Part shown: in pieces, positions 9,192-17,794 of the stretch
Position numbering within the stretch: the first letter of the stretch is position 1
Layout: each line of letters starts with the position of its first letter
Assembly: GCA_905215525.1 (NCBI GenBank)
Contig: CAJMQJ010000002.1
Location: 62,001 to 126,000 of the forward strand
Source: an uncultured bacterium
GTDB lineage: Bacteria; Actinomycetota; Coriobacteriia; Coriobacteriales; Coriobacteriaceae
Reading direction: 5' to 3'
DNA: 64,000 nt
Notes under the pieces: model-generated
Databases searched by the model: none
What the model saw: the letters and a program-made list of their open reading frames with translations, nothing else
Told to the model about the DNA's origin: nothing
Program-made: the position numbers and the translations under genes

Positions 9192-9533
9192 ATGGATTAC
9201 ATCCGCGCAATCGAGCGTCAGCAGATCCGCGAGGACATTCCTCAGGTTCGCGTCGCCGACAACGTCAAGGTTCACTACCGCATTAAGGAAGGCGACCGCG
9301 AGCGCATCCAGGTTTTCCAGGGCGACGTCATCCGCATGGCCGGCGCCGGTGCCCGCGAGACCTTCACCGTCCGCAAGATGTCCTTCGGTGTCGGTGTTGA
9401 GCGTACCTTCCCGCTTCACAGCCCCAAGATCGCCAAGCTCGAGGTCGTTCGCCATGGTCGCGTCCGTCGCGCCAAGCTGTACTACCTCCGCGACAAGGTG
9501 GGCAAGGCTGCTCGCATCCCCGAGAAGCGCTAA
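9192..9533 (+). CDS. rplS: 50S ribosomal protein L19
   Basis: A 113-residue L19, which bridges the 30S and 50S subunits. It contains FRVGDNVKVHYRI-like text (VRVADNVKVHYRIKEGDRERIQVFQG, residues about 19-44), the SFGVGVERTFPLHSPKI block and RRAKLYYLRDK near the end. ATG 9192 is preceded by AAGGA with seven bases spacing; a TTG at 9186 in the same frame is too close to it. It has its own promoter and terminator, detached from the usual trmD-rplS pair. Confidence 0.97.
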   Translation: MDYIRAIERQQIREDIPQVRVADNVKVHYRIKEGDRERIQVFQGDVIRMAGAGARETFTVRKMSFGVGVERTFPLHSPKIAKLEVVRHGRVRRAKLYYLRDKVGKAARIPEKR

Positions 9534-9568
9534 GAAGATCGCAGCGTCTGTCCACTCGTTTGGACACG

Positions 9569-9598
9569 AGGGTCACCTTCGGGTGGCCCTTCTTTTTA
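9569..9598 (+). terminator. Intrinsic terminator after rplS
   Basis: AGGGTCACC and GGTGGCCCT pair around a TTCG tetraloop (9569-9590) and are followed by TCTTTTTAT. A small TGTCCA/TGGACA hairpin (9549-9566) precedes it. Confidence 0.9.
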
Positions 9599-9626
9599 TC
9601 TGATTTGCATGCAAGGAGGGTCTGGT

Positions 9627-10415
9627 ATGGCCAACATGACGAGCTCGGTTTCGGCATCGCAGGTTGCCGGCGAGCTGGCGAGCGCCACGTTCGAGGAGAT
9701 TCCCGCCCTCGTGGAGCATTATCGCGAGGACCCGCGCCAGCAGGTGATCAAGGCTTGCGAGCGTGCTCTTAAGCGCCATGCCAAGGAACTTGCCGAGCGC
9801 GAGCGCGTCAATGACATGTACGAGCTTATGCATGAGCTTGGCGGCGATGGGGTGGTCGTTGGTGTCGACGAGGTAGGTCGCGGATCGGTGGCCGGCCCTT
9901 TGACGGTATGCGCCGTCTGTCTTCCTATGGAGCCGCGCGTCTGGGGTATCAACGATTCCAAAAAGCTCACGCCCGCGCGCCGCGAGTTGCTCTCGGTGAA
10001 GATAGCCGAGGTGGCGACTGCCATCGGCTTTTGCCATATCGCGCCGAAGGATATCGATGAGATGGGCATGGCCCGTGCTATCCGTACTGCCGTTGCGGGC
10101 GCCGTGGCCGATACGGGACTTGAACCCGACCGCGTCCTCATGGATGGCAACCCCTTGGGCGCCGTTCCTAACGAGCGCGATGTGGTGAAGGGCGATGCCA
10201 AAATCGCCTGCATCGCCGCGGCGTCCATCATGGCCAAGGTCACGCGTGACGAGATGATGGTCGAGTACGACGCCGAGTATCCCGAGTACCATCTGGCCGA
10301 GTCGAAGGGCTATGCAAGCCCCGAGCATATCGAGGCCATTCGCAAACATGGACTTTGTCCACTGCACCGCGTGAGCTTTTGCGGAAACTTTCTGCAGACT
10401 GAGCGCCTTTTCTAG
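9627..10415 (+). CDS. rnhB: Ribonuclease HII
   Basis: A 262-residue RNase HII that nicks DNA at embedded ribonucleotides and removes RNA from RNA:DNA hybrids. An N-terminal extension of about 75 residues, as in Bacillus-type enzymes, precedes the catalytic motif VGVDEVGRGSVAGP (Asp and Glu of DE-GRG). Later acidic residues lie in LMDGNPLG and KGDAKIACIAAASIMAKVTRD. ATG 9627 is chosen because AAGGAGG is seven bases upstream; an ATG at 9609 has none. It heads the rnhB-yraN-comM-dprA neighbourhood, though a terminator separates it from yraN. Confidence 0.95.
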   Translation: MANMTSSVSASQVAGELASATFEEIPALVEHYREDPRQQVIKACERALKRHAKELAERERVNDMYELMHELGGDGVVVGVDEVGRGSVAGPLTVCAVCLPMEPRVWGINDSKKLTPARRELLSVKIAEVATAIGFCHIAPKDIDEMGMARAIRTAVAGAVADTGLEPDRVLMDGNPLGAVPNERDVVKGDAKIACIAAASIMAKVTRDEMMVEYDAEYPEYHLAESKGYASPEHIEAIRKHGLCPLHRVSFCGNFLQTERLF

Positions 10416-10462
10416 GTCAATTGTGGAGACAGGGACCTCTGGGGTTTTATAAACTTGCTGGT

Positions 10463-10507
10463 AACGGGCCGTATGCAACACCATTGCTGCGTACGGCCCG
10501 TTTTTTG
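10463..10507 (+). terminator. Intrinsic terminator after rnhB
   Basis: AACGGGCCGTA (10463-10473) pairs with TACGGCCCGTT (10492-10502) and runs into six Ts. This is a strong rho-independent terminator. The 40 bases before it include a gagacagggacct stretch that resembles REP debris but has no second copy in this window. Confidence 0.9.
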
Positions 10508-10604
10508 ACGGCATTTGGTCAGCTTTTGGTTTGCTTCCGGTACTTACCCGCACGAAAGGTGCCCTCATCATCGGGGCAATGCAGCGTGCGGGAAAGGAGA
10601 CCCC

Positions 10605-11090
10605 ATGAGTGCCGCAAGCAAAAAGAGCAAGACGCAGCAGCTCAAGGAGCGTTGGGAAAACGGCGAGCTCGACTGCGGGGCGATGACGCCTGAGTTTATC
10701 AAGGGGCTCAGTCCCCGCGAGCTGGGCATGCTGGGCGAGCTGATCACCATCGACTACTTTAACGAGCGCGGCTACACCTTGCTGGAGCAGGGTTATCGTT
10801 GCTCCGAGGGCGAGGCCGATCTGGTGCTGCTCGATGAGCTCGACGATGTCGTGGTGATGGCCGAGGTCAAGACCAGACGCGTTGCGCTGGATTGCAGCAC
10901 GCGGGTCTTTCCCGAGGAGGCTGTGGACGCCCGAAAGCAACGCCGCTATCGCCGCATCGCAAGTTGCTATCTCATGGAACATTATCCGCTCAAGGCGATT
11001 CGCTTCGATGCCGTGGGTGTCACCATTCGCGGCGGGCATATCGCCGAGATCGAGCATCAGTACAACGCGTTCGATTGGCAGGTGTCGTGA
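10605..11090 (+). CDS. yraN: YraN family endonuclease-like protein (UPF0102)
   Basis: A 161-residue protein of the YraN family with a PD-(D/E)XK nuclease-like core: LGELITIDYFNERGY, then GYRCSEGEADLVLLD and VVMAEVKTRR, which supply the conserved E...D...ExK residues. About 40 extra N-terminal residues precede the core. The biochemical role is unsettled; the gene often sits beside rnhB and comM. ATG 10605 has GAAAGGAG six bases upstream. Its TGA overlaps the comM ATG. Confidence 0.88.
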   Translation: MSAASKKSKTQQLKERWENGELDCGAMTPEFIKGLSPRELGMLGELITIDYFNERGYTLLEQGYRCSEGEADLVLLDELDDVVVMAEVKTRRVALDCSTRVFPEEAVDARKQRRYRRIASCYLMEHYPLKAIRFDAVGVTIRGGHIAEIEHQYNAFDWQVS

Positions 11091-12613
11091 TGGCGTTCGA
11101 GACGTTTGCCGTTCACGCGGCCTGCATCCGTGGCGTCGAGGCGATTCACGTCACGGTCGAGGTCTCGCTTGCCGGCGGCGTTCCGGGCATTCAGATGCTC
11201 GGCATTCCGAGTATGGAGGTGATGGAGTCACGCGGTCGTATTCGCTGCGCGATGCGCTCCGCCGGGTTCGAGATCCCACGCTCGGGCATTACGGTCAACC
11301 TAGCGCCCGGCGATATTCGCAAGACCGGTAGCGGCTTTGATCTGCCCATCGCCATCGCGGTTCTGGCGGCCGATGGGCAGATTCCCCGTGACAACCTCGA
11401 TCGCTGCCTTATCGCCGGCGAGCTCGGCTTGGACGGTACGGTGCTTCCCGTCAAGGGCGAGGTGGCGTTTCAGCTATTGGCGCGTGATATGGGGCTGTCC
11501 TTTATCGCCGGCAGGTCCGATCAGCATGTGCCGCTCGCGGGCGTGGATTGTGGATTCATCGATCATTTGTCTCAGCTTGCCCATGGCATGGGCGAGGCGG
11601 CTCGGCACTATCTGGATTCCGAGGGCGTCGAGGCGACCTTTGAGCCTGAGCTCGACTATGCCGACGTGCTGGGGCAGGAAGTCGCTAAACGCGGCATGGC
11701 GCTTGCGGCGGCAGGAGAACTCGGCTTGCTCATGATCGGGTCCCCGGGATCGGGCAAGACGATGCTCGCGCGTCGTATGACCGGCATCCTGCCCGAGCTT
11801 TCCGTTGAGGATCAACAAGAGGCGCTGTGCATCCATTCGGTTTTGGGTGAGAACATTGATGGCTTGTTGGCGGGGCACCGGCCCTTCCGCAGTCCCCATC
11901 ACAGTATTTCGACCGCAGGTCTTATCGGCGGTGGGCGCCCGGTGCACCCGGGTGAGATCAGCCTTGCTCATGGCGGCGTGCTATTTTTGGACGAGCTTGC
12001 CGAGTTTCCCACGGGTGTGCTGCAGACGCTGCGTCAGCCCATCGAACGCGGCTACGTCAGGATCGTACGCGTCGACGGGGCTTTTACCTTCCCGTCGCGC
12101 TTTCAGCTGCTGGCTGCGAGCAATCCCTGCCCCTGCGGCTTTTTGGGCGATCGTGAGGTACCGTGTCGCTGCTCGGCGGCGATGGTCGAGCGCTATCGGT
12201 CTAAACTGCGCGGTCCTTTGGCCGACCGTATCGACATGATGATCGATGTGACCCGTCCCGACCCTCAGGTGATTATCGAGGGCGCGGAGGGTATGTCGTC
12301 AGCTGAGTTACGTGACTACGTTGTGCGCGGTCGCGCTTTTCGCGCTTGGCGCGAATCCCGTATGGACGATGCTGATGCCGAGGCCGAGGATGACGAGACA
12401 CGGTCCATTGACGGCGTCGTTTCGACCTTTGAGCTCGATGATGCGGCGGAGAAGTGTGTGCTCGGCCTGTCGAAGCGCACGCATCTCACGGGCCGCGGCA
12501 TCGTGCGCCTGGTTCGCATTGCGCGCACGATCGCAGATGTCGCCGAGAGCGAGCAAGTGACGCAGGACCACGTGCTCGAGGCGGCGATGTACCAGGGAAG
12601 GAGGGACCAATGA
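11090..12613 (+). CDS. comM: ComM/YifB family AAA+ ATPase (Mg-chelatase-like)
   Basis: A 507-residue ComM homologue. In naturally transforming bacteria ComM is a hexameric helicase that aids branch migration during integration of DNA. It has the N-terminal Lon-protease-like domain (GIQMLGIPSMEVMESRGRIR), then an AAA+ core with Walker A GSPGSGKTMLARRM (about residue 220), the RSPHHSISTAGLIGGG segment, Walker B FLDELAEF and the Cys-rich NPCPCGF...CRCS insert. The start ATG overlaps the yraN stop (TGATG), showing coupling. dprA follows, again with overlap. Confidence 0.93.
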   Translation: MAFETFAVHAACIRGVEAIHVTVEVSLAGGVPGIQMLGIPSMEVMESRGRIRCAMRSAGFEIPRSGITVNLAPGDIRKTGSGFDLPIAIAVLAADGQIPRDNLDRCLIAGELGLDGTVLPVKGEVAFQLLARDMGLSFIAGRSDQHVPLAGVDCGFIDHLSQLAHGMGEAARHYLDSEGVEATFEPELDYADVLGQEVAKRGMALAAAGELGLLMIGSPGSGKTMLARRMTGILPELSVEDQQEALCIHSVLGENIDGLLAGHRPFRSPHHSISTAGLIGGGRPVHPGEISLAHGGVLFLDELAEFPTGVLQTLRQPIERGYVRIVRVDGAFTFPSRFQLLAASNPCPCGFLGDREVPCRCSAAMVERYRSKLRGPLADRIDMMIDVTRPDPQVIIEGAEGMSSAELRDYVVRGRAFRAWRESRMDDADAEAEDDETRSIDGVVSTFELDDAAEKCVLGLSKRTHLTGRGIVRLVRIARTIADVAESEQVTQDHVLEAAMYQGRRDQ

Positions 12614-13545
12614 TGGCCGAGGGGACCTTCGAGCTGCATCCAGGTGACACGTTGTATCCCGAGACCGTTTTGGAGCTTTCTGATGTGCCCCAGACACTCT
12701 ATGTGCGCGGCAACCCCGAGGTGCTTTCGACGCCCGCGCTCTCCATCATCGGCGCGCGCAAGGCCTCTCCGTATGGTCTTGCCGTGGCAGAGCTTGCGGC
12801 AAAGGTTGCGGTCGAGGCGGGCGTGACGGTAGTTTCGGGCGGCGCGGTCGGTTGTGACCAGGCCTCGGGTTGGGCTGCGGTCAATTCCGGCGGCAAACAC
12901 GTCGTGGTGCTGGGGACGGGCGCCGACGTGGTCTATCCGCGCTCGAGTGCTGGCCTCATCACGCGCACACTCGATACGGGCGGCGCGGTCGTGTCGATCT
13001 CCCCGTGGGGCATGGGTCCGCGCAAGTTTGCCTTTCCGCGCCGCAATCGCGTGATCGCGGCCCTGTCGCAAGCCCTCTTTGTATCCGAGGCGGGTATGCC
13101 TTCCGGGACGTTTTCTACAGCCGAGGCTGCTATGGATTTGGGGCGAGAACTTCTTGCCGTGCCGGGGTCGATCCTATCGCCCGAGTCGCGTGGCACGAAT
13201 TACCTCATTGCGAACGGTGCCTGCTGCATCATCGACGAGGAATCTATCGAGATAGCTATCTCACGCATCTACGGCACCCTGCGCTACTCGCGCCCCGATG
13301 CTCCCGGCATTGCCGACTTGGATCCAACGCAGCAGACCGTGATGCATGCGCTCATCGCCTCTCCGCTCAAAGTCGACGACATCGCGGCGCTCGTCTCGCT
13401 CGATGCCGTCGGCGTACTTAAACTCCTGGGTTCGCTTGAGCTCGAGGGCCTTATCGAGCGCATGATGGATGGAAGGTATGCGCCCTCCAAGTTTGCTCTT
13501 CACGCCCAGACACCCTTCGGTCACAATGGAAAACATGTCAATTAG
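12610..13545 (+). CDS. dprA: DNA-processing protein DprA (Smf)
   Basis: A 311-residue DprA, the loader of RecA onto incoming single-stranded DNA during transformation. The Rossmann-like core shows SIIGARKASPYGLAVAELAA, VVSGGAVGCDQASGWAAVNSGG and VVVLGTGADVVYP, with PGSILSPESRGTNYLIANGA near the end of the core and a C-terminal winged helix (TQQTVMHALIASPLKVDDIA). ATGs at 12610 and 12613 are both possible; AAGGAGG lies at 12598-12604. The gene overlaps the comM stop. topA, which often follows dprA, is absent here. Confidence 0.94.
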   Translation: MMAEGTFELHPGDTLYPETVLELSDVPQTLYVRGNPEVLSTPALSIIGARKASPYGLAVAELAAKVAVEAGVTVVSGGAVGCDQASGWAAVNSGGKHVVVLGTGADVVYPRSSAGLITRTLDTGGAVVSISPWGMGPRKFAFPRRNRVIAALSQALFVSEAGMPSGTFSTAEAAMDLGRELLAVPGSILSPESRGTNYLIANGACCIIDEESIEIAISRIYGTLRYSRPDAPGIADLDPTQQTVMHALIASPLKVDDIAALVSLDAVGVLKLLGSLELEGLIERMMDGRYAPSKFALHAQTPFGHNGKHVN

Positions 13546-13559
13546 AAAGGTGTTTGCAG

Positions 13560-14897
13560 ATGCTGTTTGATCAGGTGACGGTTGTCGGTGGCGGTCTGGC
13601 GGGTTCGGAGTGCGCGATTCAGCTGGCAGACCGTGGTTTTGCCGTAAAGCTGTGCGAGATGCGCCCCCAGGTTAGCTCCCCGGCTCACCATACCGATCAC
13701 TTGGCAGAGCTCGTCTGCTCCAATTCGTTTAAGTCGACCCGTCCGGATTCCGCGGCTGGTTTGCTGAAGGCCGAGCTTGAGCGCATGGGTTCAGTCCTGC
13801 TCGATTGCGCCCATCGCGCGGCTGTTCCCGCCGGCGGTGCCCTGGCGGTCGACCGCGTCAAGTTTTCCGAGCTTGTCGAGGCCGAGGTTGCCGCCCGTCC
13901 CAATATCGAGGTCGTGCACGGCGAGGTCACGCAGATTCCCGAGGGCCACGTGGTCATTGCCGCGGGCCCGCTGTGTTCACCGGCGCTGAGCGAAGAGGTC
14001 ATGAAGCTCGTCGGTGGCGACGCCCTTGCGTTCTTCGATGCCGCGGCGCCGATCGTCGATGCCTCCACGCTCGATATGGACGTGCTGTTTTCGCAGTCGC
14101 GCTACGAGGAGCAGGGGAGCGGCGACTATCTCAACGCTCCGCTCAACAAGGAGGAGTACGAGGCCTTTATCGAGGCGCTTACCACGGCCGACCGCGTGGT
14201 GCTCAAAGACTTTGAGGGCGGCGATCTGTTTCAGGCCTGCCAGCCTGCCGAGGAAGTTGCGCGCACCGGCAAGGACGCCATTCGCTTTGGCGCCATGAAG
14301 CCCGTCGGCCTCACCGACCCGCGTACCGGACGTCGCCCTTGGGCGGCGATTCAGCTGCGTGCCGAGAACAAGGAGAAGACCGCCTATAACCTGGTGGGCT
14401 TCCAGACCAACCTGACCTTTGGCGAGCAGAAGCGCGTCTTCCATATGGTGCCGGGCCTGGAGAACGCTGAGTTCTTCCGCTACGGTGTCATGCACCGCAA
14501 TACCTTTGTCGACGCCCCGCACGTGCTCGATGGCACCTTTGCCGTGCCTGGTACCGGCGTGCGCCTGGCCGGTCAGATCACCGGCACCGAGGGGTACATG
14601 GAAGCCGTGGCGACCGGTCTGCTCGCGGCGCTCAACACCTATGCCGAGGCTATCGGCGCCGCGGGCGTCGAGTTGCCCCGCGTGGGCGCCCTGGGCGCGC
14701 TCGTGGGCTATGCGACCGATCCTGCCACCGTGGGCTACCAGCCCATGCATGTCAACTTTGGCCTGGTGCCGCCACTCGAGGATGGTAAGCGCCACAGCAA
14801 GCGCGACCGCTACCAGGCCTATGCGGACCGTGCGCTCGAGGCCCTTGATGCCTATCTGGCTACTCGCCCCGATCTGTTTGGAGGCGACCGGTCATAG
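13560..14897 (+). CDS. trmFO: tRNA (uracil54-C5)-methyltransferase TrmFO
   Basis: A 445-residue folate- and FAD-dependent enzyme that makes ribothymidine 54 in tRNA. It begins with a dinucleotide-binding loop VVGGGLAGSECAIQLADRG, followed by LCEMRP, LVCSNSFKS (with a conserved Cys) and MKPVGLTDPRTGRRPWA. ATG 13560 is preferred (AAAGG nine bases upstream); a TTG at 13554 is in the same frame. The stop TAG overlaps an ATA that appears to begin the xer gene. The dprA-trmFO-xer order is common in Gram-positive bacteria, usually with topA between the first two. Confidence 0.96.
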   Translation: MLFDQVTVVGGGLAGSECAIQLADRGFAVKLCEMRPQVSSPAHHTDHLAELVCSNSFKSTRPDSAAGLLKAELERMGSVLLDCAHRAAVPAGGALAVDRVKFSELVEAEVAARPNIEVVHGEVTQIPEGHVVIAAGPLCSPALSEEVMKLVGGDALAFFDAAAPIVDASTLDMDVLFSQSRYEEQGSGDYLNAPLNKEEYEAFIEALTTADRVVLKDFEGGDLFQACQPAEEVARTGKDAIRFGAMKPVGLTDPRTGRRPWAAIQLRAENKEKTAYNLVGFQTNLTFGEQKRVFHMVPGLENAEFFRYGVMHRNTFVDAPHVLDGTFAVPGTGVRLAGQITGTEGYMEAVATGLLAALNTYAEAIGAAGVELPRVGALGALVGYATDPATVGYQPMHVNFGLVPPLEDGKRHSKRDRYQAYADRALEALDAYLATRPDLFGGDRS

Positions 14898-15814
14898 CCT
14901 TTGACCTGTACGACACCGTCGACTCGTTTATCGCCTATATCGCACGTGTCGAGGGGCTTTCTCCCAATACGGTGACGGCCTATGGCTCGAGGCTGGAGCG
15001 CTTTGCTGCCTGGTGCGAGCGCGAGGATATCGATGCTTTCGCTGCCGACGTGCGCACCATTCGTCGCTATCTTGCCGAGCTTTCGCGTGAGCAGGTGGCT
15101 CCCCGAACGCTTGCGGCACATCTGTCGGCTATCCGATCGCTCTATCGATGGATGGCTGCCGAGGGGGTCGTGGAGGGCGATGTGGTCTCGGCAATTTCCT
15201 CGCCCAAGCTCCCGCGCGATCTACCCGGTGTGCTGACGACCCAACAGGTGGAGGCGCTGCTCAAGACGCCTGATACCTCAACACCCGCGGGACTGCGCGA
15301 TGCGGCGATGCTCGAGCTGCTCTATGCCTCGGGCGCCCGTATCTCTGAGCTCACAGCACTCAATGTGGAGTCCATTGCGTGGTCCGAACGCACGCTGCGC
15401 CTGTGGGGCAAGGGGAGCAAAGAACGTATCGTCCCTCTGTATCGTCGTGCGCTCGAGGCGACGCGTCTCTATATTGAGGAGGGAAGGCCGGAGTTGCTCG
15501 CTCAGGCAAAGCGTCGTGACCCCGCTACCGGGCCGCATCCGCTGCTTATATCGGCGCGCGGTAATTGCATGAGTGCCGCCATGCTCAGGCGGCGGTTCCA
15601 TACGCTGGCGACGCTCGCCGGCATTCCGGCCGACATCGCCCCGCATGCGATGCGCCATACCTTTGCGACCGACTTGCTCGAGGGCGGTGCGGACCTGCGC
15701 TCGGTTCAAGAGCTGCTGGGCCATGCGAGCCTGTCCACGACGCAGATCTACACGCATCTCACACCCGATCGGCTTAAGCGGGCTGTGGCTCAAGCCCATC
15801 CCCGCGGCGAATAG
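14894..15814 (+). CDS. xerC: Tyrosine recombinase XerC/XerD family
   Basis: A site-specific recombinase, probably acting on chromosome dimers at dif. The N-terminal core-binding domain (DSFIAYIARVEGLSPNTVTAY...) leads to a catalytic domain with ASGARISELTAL (Arg), HAMRHTFATDLL (H-x-x-R), LLGHASLSTTQIYTHLT (His and nucleophile Tyr). The conserved N-terminus starts well before the first GTG (14972), and no ATG, GTG or TTG exists in frame back to a stop at 14846. I place the start at ATA 14894, nine bases after GGAGG and overlapping the trmFO stop. XerC versus XerD is not resolved. Confidence 0.85.
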   Translation: MAFDLYDTVDSFIAYIARVEGLSPNTVTAYGSRLERFAAWCEREDIDAFAADVRTIRRYLAELSREQVAPRTLAAHLSAIRSLYRWMAAEGVVEGDVVSAISSPKLPRDLPGVLTTQQVEALLKTPDTSTPAGLRDAAMLELLYASGARISELTALNVESIAWSERTLRLWGKGSKERIVPLYRRALEATRLYIEEGRPELLAQAKRRDPATGPHPLLISARGNCMSAAMLRRRFHTLATLAGIPADIAPHAMRHTFATDLLEGGADLRSVQELLGHASLSTTQIYTHLTPDRLKRAVAQAHPRGE

Positions 15815-15863
15815 TGGCTGGGACGTCCCGCGCCGCGCTCAGGTGTGTGGTTTTGATTGCGGG

Positions 15864-15892
15864 TTGGCAGGAAGATGCATTCCTGCTATCAT
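15864..15892 (+). promoter_or_regulatory. Promoter of rpsB-tsf
   Basis: TTGGCA (15864-15869) and TATCAT (15887-15892) are separated by exactly 17 bases, and the -10 is preceded by TG (TGCTATCAT), an extended -10. Transcription would start near 15899, leaving a leader of about 135 bases before rpsB. Confidence 0.8.
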
Positions 15893-15898
15893 TCATCG

Positions 15899-16033
15899 GG
15901 TTGCTTCACGGCAACAGGTTTTTATCACGCACGCGCGGCTACTTCATACCGTGGTGCCCGGGCTTTGGTAGCACATGTCCGGGTTGGTTTTGGAGGATGA
16001 CCCCGCGCGGAGGCAAACCACAGGAGGTTTAAC
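15899..16033 (+). promoter_or_regulatory. rpsB leader with ribosome-site hairpin
   Basis: This untranslated leader is long for a ribosomal gene. AAACC (16015-16019) can pair with GGTTT (16026-16030), putting the AGGAGG ribosome site in the loop and stem just before the ATG. Leaders of rpsB are known in several phyla to mediate autoregulation by S2; whether this one does is inference, and I recognise no named motif. Confidence 0.4.
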
Positions 16034-16762
16034 ATGGCTACCAAGATTAATATCCGCACCCTGCTCGAGGCCGGCTGCCACTTCGGTCACCAGACCCGTC
16101 GCTGGAACCCCAAGATGAAGCCGTTCATCTTCGGTGAGCGCAACGGCATCTACATCCTCGACCTCAAGCAGACCATCCTCGACGCCGACCAGGCCTACAC
16201 CTTCGTCAAGAACGTCGCCAAGGGCGGCAACGTGCTGTTCGTCGGCACCAAGAAGCAGGCTCAGGAGGCCGTCAAGAACGCTGCTGAGCGCGCCAACATG
16301 CCTTACATCAACCAGCGTTGGCTCGGCGGCATGCTGACCAACTTCGTCACCATCCGCTCCCGCATCAACCGCATGGAGGAGCTCGAGGCCATGGTCGAGG
16401 ACGGCCGCATGGCAGTGCTCCCCAAGAAGGAGCAGGCTGTTCTCGGCAAGGAGCTCACCAAGCTCCAGACCAACCTCGGTGGTGCCCGCGACATGAAGGG
16501 TCTGCCCCAGGCTCTCTTCGTCATCGACACCAAGCGCGAGGAGAACGCCATCAAGGAGGCTCAGCGCCTGAACATCCCCGTCGTCGCTCTGATCGACACC
16601 AACTCCGATCCCGACGAGGTCGAGTACGGCATCCCCTGCAACGATGACGCTATCTCTGCTGTCACCCTTATGTGCGAGCTCATGGCTGACGCCTGCCTCG
16701 CTGGCTCCGGCAAGGAGCAGGTCTCCGAGGCCGAGATGGCCGCTGAGCCCAAGGCCGAGTAA
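16034..16762 (+). CDS. rpsB: 30S ribosomal protein S2
   Basis: A 242-residue S2, needed for assembly of the outer 30S platform and interaction with S1. The segments LLEAGCHFGHQTRRWNPKM, INQRWLGGMLTNF and LFVIDTKREENAIKEA are diagnostic, and IPVVALIDTNSDPDEV is the second S2 signature. AGGAGG lies seven bases before the ATG. tsf follows after 45 bases in one transcript. Confidence 0.98.
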   Translation: MATKINIRTLLEAGCHFGHQTRRWNPKMKPFIFGERNGIYILDLKQTILDADQAYTFVKNVAKGGNVLFVGTKKQAQEAVKNAAERANMPYINQRWLGGMLTNFVTIRSRINRMEELEAMVEDGRMAVLPKKEQAVLGKELTKLQTNLGGARDMKGLPQALFVIDTKREENAIKEAQRLNIPVVALIDTNSDPDEVEYGIPCNDDAISAVTLMCELMADACLAGSGKEQVSEAEMAAEPKAE

Positions 16763-16807
16763 ATCAGTCTTAGTTAATTCTTTTTCATCTCTTTGAAAGG
16801 AACCACA

Positions 16808-17677
16808 ATGGCCCAGATTACCGCCGCTATGGTCAAGCAGCTCCGCGAGATGACCGACTCCCCGATGATGGAGTGCAAGAAGGCTCTCGTCGAGGCTGAC
16901 GGCGACATGGACGCCGCTGTCGACGTTCTGCGTAAGAACGGCCTTGCCAAGGCTGCCAAGAAGGCTGGCCGTGAGACCAACGAGGGCGCTGTCGCCGCGT
17001 TCGTCTCCGAGGATGGCAAGACCGGCGCTCTGCTCGAGCTCTCCTGCGAGACCGACTTCGTTGGCTCCAACGCCAAGTTCACTGGCTTTGCTTCCAAGGT
17101 CGCTGAGGTTGTCGCTACCACCGAGCCTGCTGACGTCGACGCTCTGCTCGAGAAGCCGATGGGCGAGGAGACCGTTTCCTCCGAGCTCACCGAGATGATT
17201 CACATCATGGGCGAGAACATGAAGATCTCCCGCTTCGCTGCCCGCAAGGCCGAGAACGGCGCGCTCGCTTCTTACATCCACATGGGTGGTAAGATCGGCG
17301 TCCTCGTCGAGTTCGCCTTCGAGAAGGCCGAGACCGCTCAGGCTGAGTCCTTCAAGACCTTCGCTCACGACGTTGCCCTTCAGGTTGCCGCCGTCGCACC
17401 GATCTGCGCCACCCGCGATCAGGTTCCGGCCGAGACCGTCGAGCACGAGAAGCAGATCTACATGGCCCAGGCTGCCGAGTCCGGCAAGCCCGAGGCTATC
17501 CAGGAGAAGATGGCTGTTGGCCGTCTGGAGAAGTTCTACAAGCAGTCCGTGCTCACCGAGCAGGAGTTCATCAAGGACAGCTCCCTCACCATCAAGAAGT
17601 ACGCTGAGCAGGTCTCCAAGGAGCTCGGCGACACCATTACCGTCGTTGCCTTTGACCGTCTGGTCCGTGGCGAGTAA
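16808..17677 (+). CDS. tsf: Elongation factor Ts
   Basis: A 289-residue EF-Ts, the nucleotide exchange factor for EF-Tu. The N-terminal UBA-like domain and the motif LREMTDSPMMECKKALVEA are followed by the TDFVGSN contact (family TDFVA-N), and a C-terminal coiled-coil region. ATG 16808 has GAAAGGA upstream; the in-frame ATG at 16793 has none. It ends a two-gene transcript at a strong terminator. Confidence 0.98.
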   Translation: MAQITAAMVKQLREMTDSPMMECKKALVEADGDMDAAVDVLRKNGLAKAAKKAGRETNEGAVAAFVSEDGKTGALLELSCETDFVGSNAKFTGFASKVAEVVATTEPADVDALLEKPMGEETVSSELTEMIHIMGENMKISRFAARKAENGALASYIHMGGKIGVLVEFAFEKAETAQAESFKTFAHDVALQVAAVAPICATRDQVPAETVEHEKQIYMAQAAESGKPEAIQEKMAVGRLEKFYKQSVLTEQEFIKDSSLTIKKYAEQVSKELGDTITVVAFDRLVRGE

Positions 17678-17700
17678 ATAAGCTCTTGTAGCTGGTAATG

Positions 17701-17736
17701 AGCAGGCTGTGGGTTTTACTCACAGCCTGCTTTTTC
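17701..17736 (+). terminator. Intrinsic terminator after tsf
   Basis: AGCAGGCTGTG (17701-17711) pairs perfectly with CACAGCCTGCT (17721-17731) around nine bases and runs into TTTTT. It separates rpsB-tsf from pyrH. Confidence 0.95.
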
Positions 17737-17794
17737 ATGGCTCTTATCAGAGCCTTTGATATCATATTGAGAGTCTAATTAAAGGAGGATCGCT

